A stretch of 64,000 bases of DNA from CAZYFH01 sp965197395 (GTDB taxonomy: Bacteria; Acidobacteriota; Vicinamibacteria; Vicinamibacterales; UBA8438). The DNA is taken from positions 124,001 to 188,000 of the forward strand of contig OZ240205.1 in the NCBI GenBank assembly GCA_965197395.1. Direction: 5' to 3'. Both the position numbers and the translations under genes were made by a program. The notes beneath the pieces are model-generated. The model was not told the DNA's origin and made no database searches. It was given only the letters and a program-made list of their open reading frames with translations. Position 1 is the first letter of the stretch; every line of letters begins with the position of its first letter. This document shows, in pieces, positions 1 to 7,813 of the stretch.

Positions 1-167
1 CCGGCGATCAGCACCGCAAAGCTCACGATCCCGACGAGCAGGAGCAGCCCAGTCCGCCAGTTCACGACGATCCAGCTGATGTTCAGCGCGATCGCGACGG
101 CGATGAGAACCGCCCCGAGCACGGCGGCCAGGACGACCGAGCGCTTGCGCGTCCCGCTCAGGATCAT
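1..167 (-). CDS. Membrane protein, N-terminal fragment (runs off the window)
   Basis: The first 55 codons of a minus-strand gene that leaves the window at base 1. The ATG at 167 is preceded by a good ribosome binding site (CTAGGAG). The fragment starts with a short basic stretch (MILSGTRKRS) and then shows two hydrophobic segments, about residues 11-28 and 37-54, separated by NISWIVVNWRTG. This is what a two-helix membrane input domain looks like, for example at the start of a sensor kinase, but nothing in the visible part decides the function. Confidence 0.6.
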   Translation of the reverse strand, partial: MILSGTRKRSVVLAAVLGAVLIAVAIALNISWIVVNWRTGLLLLVGIVSFAVLIA

Positions 168-316
168 CGCTCCTAGAATACCCTTCTGGCCGCCGATCGT
201 GGAGTCGCGTGCGGCCTCGAGACGACGCTGGACGCGAAGCGCGCCAGCCCCACGCACGGCAAGAGAATAGGGATGCACGGCGCCCGGGACCGGAATTCGG
301 ACGGACGCTTGGGTCG

Positions 317-1210
317 TCAGAGACCGTCGGCGGCGATGGGCATCGGGGCGGTTAACCGGTTGGCGGCGGGCACCCGGACGTTCCACGCGAGCCCGAGCTT
401 CTCGAGCAACCGAATCTGAAGCCAGGTCAGGTCGAGCTCCTGCCAGACGAGCCCGTGCCGGGCCGATGTCGGATGCGCGTGATGATTGTTGTGCCAGCCC
501 TCGCCGAAGGTGACGAGCGCGACCCACCACGAGTTTCTGGAATCGTCGGTCGTCTCGAACCGTCGCCGGCCCCACAGGTGTGTCGCGGAGTTCACGAGCC
601 ACGTCGAGTGCAAACCGAACACGACACGGAGGAACACACCCCAGAGCAGCCACGGCAGCCCGCCGGCGACGAGAAGCGCCAGGCCAAGCACGACGAGCGG
701 CACCCAGTGCCAACCGCTGAGCACGCGATAGAACCGGTCCTTCATCAGGTCTGGCGCATACCGACCCATGAGGGCCGTGTCCGAATGCAGTGAGCGGCCG
801 AACAGCGTCCAGAGCATGTGCGACCACCACCGGCCGTCGCGCGGGGTGTGCGGGTCGCCGGTGTGATCGGACTTCTGATGATGCACGCGGTGGACCGCCG
901 TCCAGAAGATGGGGCCGCCCTGGAGCGTCAGTGTTCCGCACACCGCAAGAAAGTACTCGAGCGGCTTGGGTACCACATACGAGCGGTGCGTGTGGAGCCG
1001 ATGATACCCCATACCGATGCCCCAGCCGATACACACCCAGTGCAGGGCCAATGTTACGGCCACGGCTTGCCACGTCGTGTAGAAGACGGCGGCGACGGCG
1101 AGTATGTGAAAGGCCACCATCGTCACCAGCGTCATCCAGTTGATGCTGTCGCGGGACCCGAACTCTTCCGTACCGCCAACGTTCTCAGGCGTCTGCGCCA
1201 CGTGCGTCAT
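317..1210 (-). CDS. Acyl-CoA/acyl-lipid desaturase (delta-9 type)
   Basis: Integral-membrane di-iron fatty acid desaturase, 297 residues. It introduces a cis double bond into acyl chains and so tunes membrane fluidity. All three histidine boxes are present: HRLHTH at 70-75, HRVHH at 107-111 and HNNHH near 241-245, the pattern of the stearoyl-CoA/delta-9 class. Hydrophobic pairs precede the first box (about 25-66) and lie between the second and third boxes (about 165-200). The gene stands alone and diverges from the MBL-fold gene across a 128-bp intergenic region. Family assignment is secure. The position of the double bond and the substrate carrier are not readable from sequence. Confidence 0.9.
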   Translation of the reverse strand: MTHVAQTPENVGGTEEFGSRDSINWMTLVTMVAFHILAVAAVFYTTWQAVAVTLALHWVCIGWGIGMGYHRLHTHRSYVVPKPLEYFLAVCGTLTLQGGPIFWTAVHRVHHQKSDHTGDPHTPRDGRWWSHMLWTLFGRSLHSDTALMGRYAPDLMKDRFYRVLSGWHWVPLVVLGLALLVAGGLPWLLWGVFLRVVFGLHSTWLVNSATHLWGRRRFETTDDSRNSWWVALVTFGEGWHNNHHAHPTSARHGLVWQELDLTWLQIRLLEKLGLAWNVRVPAANRLTAPMPIAADGL

Positions 1211-1338
1211 CCTCCGGTCACGCTACCAGTCATCGGCCGCCAAATCGACGAAATCAATGTAATAGTTCTGTAAATTCGGCTGACATATAGTGTCTCGGTC
1301 GTTCGGCCACGCCGCTCACCAAGGTTAGGAGGCGAAGA

Positions 1339-2424
1339 ATGCGGGTGCCACCGGTATTGCTGCTCTGTCTCGCCCTCGGGTGTGCGCCGACGGATGCCCA
1401 GCGCGACGCGGCCGCGAGGCTCGATATCTACGTCATTGATGTCGAGGGCGGTGAGGCCACTTTGTTCGTGTCACCGTCGGGCGAATCGATGCTCGTCGAT
1501 GCCGGATGGCCGGACTTTGAGGGACGCGACGCCGACCGCATCGCCTCGGCGGCCGCTGACGCCGGCGTCAGCCAGATTGACTACCTGATCGTGACGCACT
1601 TCCATCGCGATCACATGGGCGGGGCGGTGCAGCTGGCTGAGCGGCTTCCGATTCGCCACTTCGTGGACCGCGGCGCGGGCACCGGACTCAGTGGTGCAGG
1701 TCGCGACGCGTTCGACGCCTACGCCACTCTCCGCGCGACGGGGACGCACCTCGCGGTCAGGCCCGGAGACGTCGTGCCGATCGCTGGACTCGACGTGCGA
1801 ATCATCGCCTCTGGCGGCGACGTCCTTGCGGCGCCGCTCGCAGGTGCGGGTCAGCCGAACCCGTTCTGCGACGGCTTCGCATTTCACGGCGACGACATCA
1901 CCAGTCGGTTCGGCGACGCGGACGACCAGCTATCGGTGAGCGCGTCTATCGGCTTTGGGCGATTCCGCACCGTGATCATGGGCGACCTGACGTGGAACAA
2001 GGAACACGACCTGATGTGTCCCAACAACAAGGTCGGCAGGGTCGACGCCTATCTGGTCTCGCACCACGGCTCGGACACGTCGGGCTCCGAGGCACTCGTG
2101 CGTGCGCTCATGCCCCGGGCTGCCCTGATGAACAACGGGCCGCGGAAAGGCGGCGCCGTGCAGACGTTCGAGATCCTCCGTGCGACGGCGAGCCTCGAGC
2201 ACCTGTGGCAGAACCACTACTCCGTAGACGGCGGTGACTCACACAACCGCCCGGAGCGATTCATCGCGAACCTCGATGACGGTGGCGATGGAGCTCCGGC
2301 GGAGACTCCACCCGTCCACATGGGCCCCGCGCACTGGACCAAGTTGTCCGCCCGGAGCGATGGGAGCTTCACGGTCAGCAACAGCCGGAACGGCCACACC
2401 GAGAGCTACGAACCGTGGCACTGA
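1339..2424 (+). CDS. Secreted MBL-fold metallohydrolase (ComEC-like beta-lactamase fold)
   Basis: A 361-residue metallo-beta-lactamase-fold protein. The N-terminus MRVPPVLLLCLALGCAPTDA is a signal peptide, and the Cys at 15 could be a weak lipobox. Metal ligands H87-F-H89-R-D91-H92 (THFHRDH) are clear, with further candidates in MGDLTW and SHHGSD, the latter typical of the ComEC/Rec2-like hydrolase branch. The ATG at 1339 follows a strong Shine-Dalgarno (TAGGAGG). These stand-alone secreted members are often called competence-like hydrolases, but substrates are rarely known. It diverges from the desaturase gene. Confidence 0.85.
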   Translation: MRVPPVLLLCLALGCAPTDAQRDAAARLDIYVIDVEGGEATLFVSPSGESMLVDAGWPDFEGRDADRIASAAADAGVSQIDYLIVTHFHRDHMGGAVQLAERLPIRHFVDRGAGTGLSGAGRDAFDAYATLRATGTHLAVRPGDVVPIAGLDVRIIASGGDVLAAPLAGAGQPNPFCDGFAFHGDDITSRFGDADDQLSVSASIGFGRFRTVIMGDLTWNKEHDLMCPNNKVGRVDAYLVSHHGSDTSGSEALVRALMPRAALMNNGPRKGGAVQTFEILRATASLEHLWQNHYSVDGGDSHNRPERFIANLDDGGDGAPAETPPVHMGPAHWTKLSARSDGSFTVSNSRNGHTESYEPWH

Positions 2425-2510
2425 GGGTTGTCGAGCATGCCCGCAGGTTTGCCTCGCGCTGACGGGCGCCGCGATGCCGAAGCCGCGGTTCTCCTCGGTA
2501 ACGACGCCCT

Positions 2511-4817
2511 TCACTCCGGCAAGCTGAATGCGACAAGCCCCGGCACCTCGCCCCCCACCGTGATCGCGAGGAATTGCCGGTCGTCGAGCAGGTAGGTCAT
2601 CGGCGCGCCCAGCGCGCCCCCCGGTAGATCGAGCGAGGCGCGCTCCTCGCCGGTGGCCTTGTCGTACGCCACCAGACGCGGTCCGCCGTCCGTCCCTCCA
2701 GCGGCCAGCGCGTGGATGAGCAGCGTCTTCGTCAGCAGCGGCCCGCTACTGCCCGCGTCACCCCCGACCGGAGGAAGATCGAGGTCGCGCAGCATCGGGT
2801 GGTTGCGTATCCGGTCGCCGTCCCCCGTCGGGGTCATCCATGCGTGCTCGCCGGTGGTCATGTCGATCGCGGTCATCCGCGTATAGGGCGGCTTCCAGAG
2901 CGGGAGTCCCCGCGGCATGACGGGACCGGCGGATAGCGACCGCCGCACGTAGCGAATGGTGGCGGGCTCGTCGGGCTCCGGCTCGGTCAGTCGAATGGTC
3001 GAGTGCCGGTTGGCCGACGGGACGTAGAGATAGCCCGTCTCCGGATCGACGGCCGCGCCCGACCAGTTCGCGCCGCCGCCGACGGAGGGGCGCATCACCG
3101 TGCCGGCCAACATCTGGGGCGTGTAGAGCGGGCCCAGCCGGAAGCCCGCGACCGCGTCGATGGCCATCTGCCGGATTTCCGGCGTGAAATCGACCAGGTC
3201 GTCGATCGACGTCCCCTGATACTCAAACGGCTCAGGGCGCGTCGGAAACGGCTGGGTCGGCGACACCACCTCGCCCACCAGATCGGTGTCGGTCGCCACC
3301 GGCCGCTCCTCGATCGGCCAGATCGGCTCTCCGGTGACCCGGTCGAAGGCATAGACGAACCCCTGCTTGGTAACCTGCGCGACGGCCCTCACCGAACGTC
3401 CATCAACCGTGATGTCGAGCAGGTTCGGCGCCGCCGGGTTGTCGTAGTCCCACAGCCCGTGGTGCACCATCTGAAAGTGCCACTGGCGCTGGCCGGTCTC
3501 GACGTCGACCGCCACCAGGCTCTCGGCAAAGAGGTTGTCCCCGAGTCGATGCCCGCCGTAGTAGTCGTTGGTCGGTGTGCCGACGGGCAGGTAGACGAAA
3601 CCCAGCTCCTCGTCGCCGCTCATGATCGACCAGATGTTCGTGTTGCCCGAGTAACGCCACGCGTCGTCGAGCCAGGTGTCGGAGCCGAACTCGTCGGCGC
3701 TCTGCGGCACGGTATGGAAGTCCCATTTGTGACGGCCGGTCCGCACATCGAAGGCTCGCGCCCACCCCGGTGGCATCTCCTTCGTCAACACACGGTCGTT
3801 GATCGACGAGCCGACGATGACGGTGTCCCGCACGACGATCGGGGGCGATTGCGACGACAGCTTCACCAGGTTGACGATATCGCGCTGGCCGCGCGTGGCT
3901 CGCGGCAGCCCCTCGGTGAGGTCGACGCGCTCGTGGGCGATGCCGCCCGCGAGGCGGCCGACCGCTTCCATCTTTTGCGCCTGGCGGAGCTGGTGTTCAA
4001 ACTCGCTTCGCTCGGTCACGTCGCTCAGAATCTCGATGACGCCACGCGGGCGGCCGTCGGTAGCCGGCAACGGTGCGATGGAGAGCGATGCCTTGAGCAA
4101 GGACCCGTCCTTCTTGCGCCGGCGCACCTCGAGTCCCGTGAATGTCTGTCCATCGCGTACCCGTCGCCTGAGATTGAGATCTTGCTCGGTGGATGCTTCG
4201 GAAATCAGAGGGTTCGGCGTATGCAGGACCTCGTCGGCTCCCCAACCGAACATCTGCTCCGCGGCGGTGCTCCACATGATGACGTGCCCCTCGAGGTCCT
4301 CCACGATGATGGCGACTGGCGCCGCGTCGGCGAGGGCGCGCAGCATGTCGTCGCTCTCACGGAGCGCCGCCTGCACGAGACGGCGTTCCGTGACGTCGCG
4401 GAGACGGATCACGACGGCCCCGGAGCGATCGCTTTGGCGCCTGTTACCGAACGCTTCCAGCTCGCACCAGCGCGACGGATCCGATCGCAGGCGGAAGTCC
4501 ACCGTGCGCCCGCAGACCGACCTACGCGCAAGCCCTGTGAGGATCGCCTCGACGTCGTCCCGATCGGCCGGGTGCACGTGTTCGACCAGCGCCGTACCCC
4601 TGCACTGCGTCTTGGACACCCCGATCACGTTTGCCACAGGGCCCGCGACGTTCTCGATAATGCCGTGTGTGCCGAGCCGCACGACCGGGTCCGTCGTCCG
4701 GCGAGCGAGATTCCGAAACATCTCTTCGTGACCGTGTCCCTTGAGCGCTGTGCGGCCTGCCGTCTTCGACTTGGACGGGCGGCGATGCCGCGCCACGCGT
4801 ATCGTCTCCGTGTTCAT
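2511..4817 (-). CDS. Chimeric protein: PAS-PAS-truncated HisKA fused in frame to PQQ-dependent dehydrogenase
   Basis: About 768 residues in one open frame. The N-terminal ~298 residues are a cytoplasmic sensor-kinase front: a PAS domain (~45-150, ending at VVIRLRDVTERR), a second PAS domain (~165-275, ending at VIEILSDVTERS), then the start of the HisKA H-box (MEAVGRLAGGIAHE). At the phospho-acceptor His, near base 3930, the sequence switches to the interior of a pyrroloquinoline-quinone beta-propeller dehydrogenase (from VDLTEGLPRATRGQ), which then runs normally to its usual C-terminus. The kinase ATP-binding half and the dehydrogenase signal peptide and N-terminal blades are both missing. 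The likely start is ATG 4817 (GGAG six bases upstream); a GTG at 4823 is possible. A quinoprotein needs the periplasm and this N-terminus is cytoplasmic, so the product is probably non-functional. It is either a deletion fusion or an assembly join. Confidence 0.75.
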   Translation of the reverse strand: MNTETIRVARHRRPSKSKTAGRTALKGHGHEEMFRNLARRTTDPVVRLGTHGIIENVAGPVANVIGVSKTQCRGTALVEHVHPADRDDVEAILTGLARRSVCGRTVDFRLRSDPSRWCELEAFGNRRQSDRSGAVVIRLRDVTERRLVQAALRESDDMLRALADAAPVAIIVEDLEGHVIMWSTAAEQMFGWGADEVLHTPNPLISEASTEQDLNLRRRVRDGQTFTGLEVRRRKKDGSLLKASLSIAPLPATDGRPRGVIEILSDVTERSEFEHQLRQAQKMEAVGRLAGGIAHERVDLTEGLPRATRGQRDIVNLVKLSSQSPPIVVRDTVIVGSSINDRVLTKEMPPGWARAFDVRTGRHKWDFHTVPQSADEFGSDTWLDDAWRYSGNTNIWSIMSGDEELGFVYLPVGTPTNDYYGGHRLGDNLFAESLVAVDVETGQRQWHFQMVHHGLWDYDNPAAPNLLDITVDGRSVRAVAQVTKQGFVYAFDRVTGEPIWPIEERPVATDTDLVGEVVSPTQPFPTRPEPFEYQGTSIDDLVDFTPEIRQMAIDAVAGFRLGPLYTPQMLAGTVMRPSVGGGANWSGAAVDPETGYLYVPSANRHSTIRLTEPEPDEPATIRYVRRSLSAGPVMPRGLPLWKPPYTRMTAIDMTTGEHAWMTPTGDGDRIRNHPMLRDLDLPPVGGDAGSSGPLLTKTLLIHALAAGGTDGGPRLVAYDKATGEERASLDLPGGALGAPMTYLLDDRQFLAITVGGEVPGLVAFSLPE

Positions 4818-4823
4818 CGTCAC

Positions 4824-5299
4824 TCCCCGGCACCAGACACCACAGACGTCCCGCGTGCTTGTGCGATAGAGGCGCCGCTAGACTCAGAGCAAGAACGATG
4901 CCACACAGTGACGGCCGGAGAACAAGGCCGATGCCTACTGGCCAGACTGCAACGTGTGAAGCGGCAAAGGGATGGGAAGAGGATCTGGACGAACGCTCGC
5001 TGTGTTCCTTAACGGAACACGGGGGAACTTCTTGTGGGCAGGCGCACGCCGGCCGTTCGATTCCGCCTCAGATGGCGGACCCTTACGACCGGCCGCGGGA
5101 GGCCGCCAGCTCGCGCACGCCACGGTCGAACGCTCGCGGACGCGGTCGCTGGTCTGGAATTCCTCGAGGATCGCGGCGCGACGACTCGTGCGCGGATCCT
5201 GGATGTCCCCCGGCAAAGCCGGGGGCTTTAGTTGTGAGGACCTACGGGTCGTGCGGTCGCGCGAGCGACAGTATGGCGCTACGGACTGCGGGCATGCGT
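4824..5299. other. Gene-poor interval with one strong hairpin
   Basis: No convincing gene lies in this 476-bp stretch; the open frames here have no recognisable domain. The one clear structure is a perfect 8-bp stem with AAA loop at 5207-5225 (CCCCCGGC/GCCGGGGG), followed by CTTTAGTT. Such a hairpin resembles the end hairpins of IS200/IS605-type elements or a simple terminator downstream of the RNA methyltransferase gene. No transposase remains. Confidence 0.4.
5207..5225. terminator. Hairpin CCCCCGGC-AAA-GCCGGGGG
   Basis: A perfect 8-bp GC stem with a 3-nt loop, about 75 bp past the stop codon of the RNA methyltransferase gene. On the plus strand it is followed by a weak T-rich tail (CTTTAGTT); on the minus strand by ACATCC. 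It could terminate the minus-strand gene without a proper U tract, or be the palindromic end of a lost IS200/IS605-like element. Confidence 0.4.
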
Positions 5300-6115
5300 T
5301 CAGACGCCCGCGAGCTGATGCAGCGCGATGCCCGACGCGGTCGCTACGTTGAGGGAGTCGACCGACGGGTCGATCGTGATCCGCACGCGCAGGTCCGCCT
5401 CGGCCACGGCGCCAGCGCTGAGCCCGTCACCCTCGGCGCCTAGTAGCAACGCCACAGGCGCGCGCAGGCATCCTGACTCGACGACCTCAGACAGCGCGGT
5501 CGCCTGTTGCTCTGGGGTGAGCGCCACGATGGTGTAGCCGCCCGCACGCAATCGGCGAACGTCGCCGGGCCACTCCGCCGATGTGGCGAACGGCACCCGC
5601 AGCGTCGCGCCAGTCGATGTCCGGACGGCCTTCCGGTAGAACGGATCGGCGCAGCCGGGACTGAGGAGTACGCCGGCAGCGCCGAACGCGGCGGCGTTGC
5701 GAAAGATACCGCCGATGTTGTCGGGGTTGCCGATGCGCTCGAGGGCGAGCAGGGGTCGCCCCGGCGCCGCCTCGGCGATCAGCGCGCTTGGCGTGATGGC
5801 GTCTGGCCGGTCGGCCAACGCCAGATACCCGCGATGGAAGTCGTACCCGCCGATCTTGAAGTGCGCGGCCGACGCCACGTAGACGTCAATGTCCGCCGTC
5901 TGGGCGGCCGCGAGCTCGCCGGCGAGCGCACGATGCGTGCTCTGGGTCAGCAGCAGCGCGCGAACGGAAAACCGGCGCGCACGGAGCAGTGTCTCGATGG
6001 CGAAGCGGCCCTCGGCCACGAACTGATGGCGTTCGCGCAACAGCGTCGGGTCGGGAACCGCGCTGAAGTCGGCGAGCCTGGGGTCGTCTGGCGTGTCGAT
6101 GGGGATGACGGGCAC
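5300..6115 (-). CDS. TrmH/SpoU-family RNA 2'-O-methyltransferase
   Basis: A 271-residue SPOUT-class methyltransferase that methylates a ribose in tRNA or rRNA using SAM. The three SpoU motifs are present: NPDNIGGIFRNAAAFGA (~130-146), LLLGAEGDGLS (~222-232) and the knot-forming DSLNVATASGIALHQ near the C-terminus. The N-terminal ~100 residues, with DPRLADFSAV and EGRFAIETLL, match the substrate-binding extension typical of the TsnR/RlmB-like branch. It follows the GNAT gene by 12 bases in the same direction and may be co-transcribed with it. The modified nucleotide cannot be told from sequence. Confidence 0.9.
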   Translation of the reverse strand: MPVIPIDTPDDPRLADFSAVPDPTLLRERHQFVAEGRFAIETLLRARRFSVRALLLTQSTHRALAGELAAAQTADIDVYVASAAHFKIGGYDFHRGYLALADRPDAITPSALIAEAAPGRPLLALERIGNPDNIGGIFRNAAAFGAAGVLLSPGCADPFYRKAVRTSTGATLRVPFATSAEWPGDVRRLRAGGYTIVALTPEQQATALSEVVESGCLRAPVALLLGAEGDGLSAGAVAEADLRVRITIDPSVDSLNVATASGIALHQLAGV

Positions 6116-6127
6116 GGCGCCGACACG

Positions 6128-6745
6128 CTAGCCGGGCGCGCGGACGACGGAGCGCTTGCTCCGGTGGCGATCGAGCACCTCGAGGCCGAGCTTCTTGCTC
6201 AGGTAGACCTTCGACTCCCGATTGTCCTCGTGGTTCGGCTCGAACTTCACGACGTTGAACTCGAGGTGATCGAGCGTGCCGCGCATGCCGTAGAGGCGAT
6301 TCTTGGTCTTGACGATGATCTCGTCGAAGCCGTTGTCGTGGGCCCACGCCTCCTGCTCCTCGGTCAGGGCGCGAAAGAAGCCCTTCCCACGCCAGTCGCG
6401 GCGGGTCCCGCCAATCCAGCTATAGAGCACCTTGCGATCGCGGAACTCCACGGATGCGCCCAGCCGATCGACGAGGTCGGCGAGCTTGGTGTCCTTCTCG
6501 TTCACACGCAACTCGTGGGACACCTTGTACGAGACTGGCACCACCGTCCCGGGATCGTGAGGCAGGGGCGCCTCGGCCATGAGGATCTGATGGTCGCGAC
6601 TCCCGAGCCGCCCGATGACCTCGCTGGCGGTTTTCTTGCGCCGGAACTCGCCGAAGTACTCCTCGATATACTCGATCTCCAGCGCGCCTTGTTGGAGACT
6701 GTACTGGCGGACGTGATACTCCATCGCGGGGGCGACTGTCATCAT
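6128..6745 (-). CDS. GNAT-family N-acetyltransferase
   Basis: About 205 residues with a GNAT acetyl-CoA binding signature, RDWRGKGFFRAL (R-x-x-G-x-G/F variant), near residue 130, followed by the usual helix EEQEAWAHDNGFDEIIVKT and a beta-strand LEFNVVKFE. The substrate is unknown. Two starts are possible: ATG 6745 (MMTVAPAMEY) or ATG 6724 (MEYHVRQ). The later one leaves 32 bp to the divergent glycosylase gene, while the first leaves only 11 bp. A longer open frame reaching 6889 overlaps the glycosylase gene and is not credible. The RNA methyltransferase gene lies 12 bases downstream. Confidence 0.75.
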   Translation of the reverse strand: MMTVAPAMEYHVRQYSLQQGALEIEYIEEYFGEFRRKKTASEVIGRLGSRDHQILMAEAPLPHDPGTVVPVSYKVSHELRVNEKDTKLADLVDRLGASVEFRDRKVLYSWIGGTRRDWRGKGFFRALTEEQEAWAHDNGFDEIIVKTKNRLYGMRGTLDHLEFNVVKFEPNHEDNRESKVYLSKKLGLEVLDRHRSKRSVVRAPG

Positions 6746-6756
6746 ACACTGGCGTC

Positions 6757-7680
6757 GTGCCCGAGCTTCCCGATGTCGCGGTCTATGTATCGTGCCTCGA
6801 ACCGCGCGTCGTGGGGCAGGACCTGGAACGCATTCGCCTGCTCCGCCCGTTCGTGCTGCGGTCGGTGACACCGGCCATCGACGAGGCACACGACAAGACC
6901 GTCCGGTCCGTCCGGCGCCTCGGCAAGCGCATCGTTTTCGACCTGACGGATGACCTGTTCCTCGTCGTGCATCTCATGATCGCGGGCCGGCTGCGCTGGC
7001 GAGAACGCGACACGGCGATTCCGAAGAAGCTCGGGCTGGCGGCATTCGATTTTCCGACCGGGACCTTGCTACTGACCGAGGCGGGGTCACACAAACGTGC
7101 CTCGCTCCACGTGGTCCGGGGCGCCACTGCCCTCCGGGCGCACGACCGTGGCGGGCTCGAGATGCTCGGTTCGGACCGCGCGGCGTTCGCCGCCGCGCTC
7201 GCGCGGGAGAACCACACGGTCAAGCGGAGCCTGACTGATCCCCGTCTCTTCTCCGGCATCGGCAACGCCTACTCGGACGAGATCCTGCACGCGGCGCGGC
7301 TGTCGCCACTCAGACTCACCAGCCAGTTGACCACGGATGAGATCGCGCGGCTCCACGACGCGACCCAAGCAACGCTCCGGCTCTGGATCGACCGCCTTCG
7401 AACGGAAGTCGGCGATCGATTCCCGGAAAAAGTGACCGCCTTTCGAGACGACATGGCGGTGCATGGTCGCTACGGGAAGCCTTGCCCGGTGTGCGGCGCG
7501 CCCGTCCAGCGGATCGTGTACGCGAAGAACGAAGCGAACTACTGTGCGACCTGTCAGACCGGCGGCAAGCTCCTCGCAGACCGCGCGATGTCGCGCCTGC
7601 TCAAGCGGGACTGGCCGCGCACGCTGGACGCGTGGGAGGACATGCGAGGTGGCGACGAGTCTGTAAAGGGTGCTTCCTAG
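6757..7680 (+). CDS. mutM: Formamidopyrimidine-DNA glycosylase family (Fpg/Nei)
   Basis: A 307-residue bifunctional DNA glycosylase/AP lyase of base-excision repair. After removal of the initiator, the N-terminus PELPD supplies the catalytic Pro and Glu. The H2TH region includes DPRLFSGIGNAYSDEILHAARLSP, cited here by its SGIGNAYSDEIL core near 165-177. A C-terminal zinc finger has CPVC (~246-249) and CATC (~267-270). The start is a GTG at 6757, fixed by the PELP motif. Some spacing differs from classical E. coli Fpg, so an Fpg-like paralogue with other lesion preference is possible. It is divergent from the GNAT gene across a very short gap. Confidence 0.85.
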   Translation: MPELPDVAVYVSCLEPRVVGQDLERIRLLRPFVLRSVTPAIDEAHDKTVRSVRRLGKRIVFDLTDDLFLVVHLMIAGRLRWRERDTAIPKKLGLAAFDFPTGTLLLTEAGSHKRASLHVVRGATALRAHDRGGLEMLGSDRAAFAAALARENHTVKRSLTDPRLFSGIGNAYSDEILHAARLSPLRLTSQLTTDEIARLHDATQATLRLWIDRLRTEVGDRFPEKVTAFRDDMAVHGRYGKPCPVCGAPVQRIVYAKNEANYCATCQTGGKLLADRAMSRLLKRDWPRTLDAWEDMRGGDESVKGAS

Positions 7681-7705
7681 GCCCTCTGGGGCGGCCGCGT
7701 CGGGC

Positions 7706-7795
7706 GTGCACATCCCGGAAGAAACCGTCCCACCGCCGCCGCTGAAGCCGCCCGACCGCAACCCGAGGCGTAGCGGTTTCTGGAGGGATGTGCAC
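7706..7795. repeat. Long inverted repeat between convergent genes
   Basis: Two 22-base arms, 7706-7727 and 7774-7795, pair as GTGCACATCCC plus AGAAACCG with a 3-base mismatch between, enclosing a 46-base GC-rich loop. It sits exactly between the stops of the glycosylase (+) and the antiporter (-), so it may terminate both transcripts. It may also be a small palindromic mobile unit. Confidence 0.65.
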
Positions 7796-7813
7796 GACCG
7801 GCGCGACCGGGGC

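Noticed and set aside
3003..5012. A 669-codon open frame on the plus strand
   Set aside because: It is wholly antisense to the PAS/PQQ gene, rich in Arg and Pro, with no domain; a high-GC shadow frame.
5207..5225. An intact IS200/IS605 element at 4.8-5.3 kb
   Set aside because: Only one hairpin is present; no TnpA or TnpB coding sequence around it.
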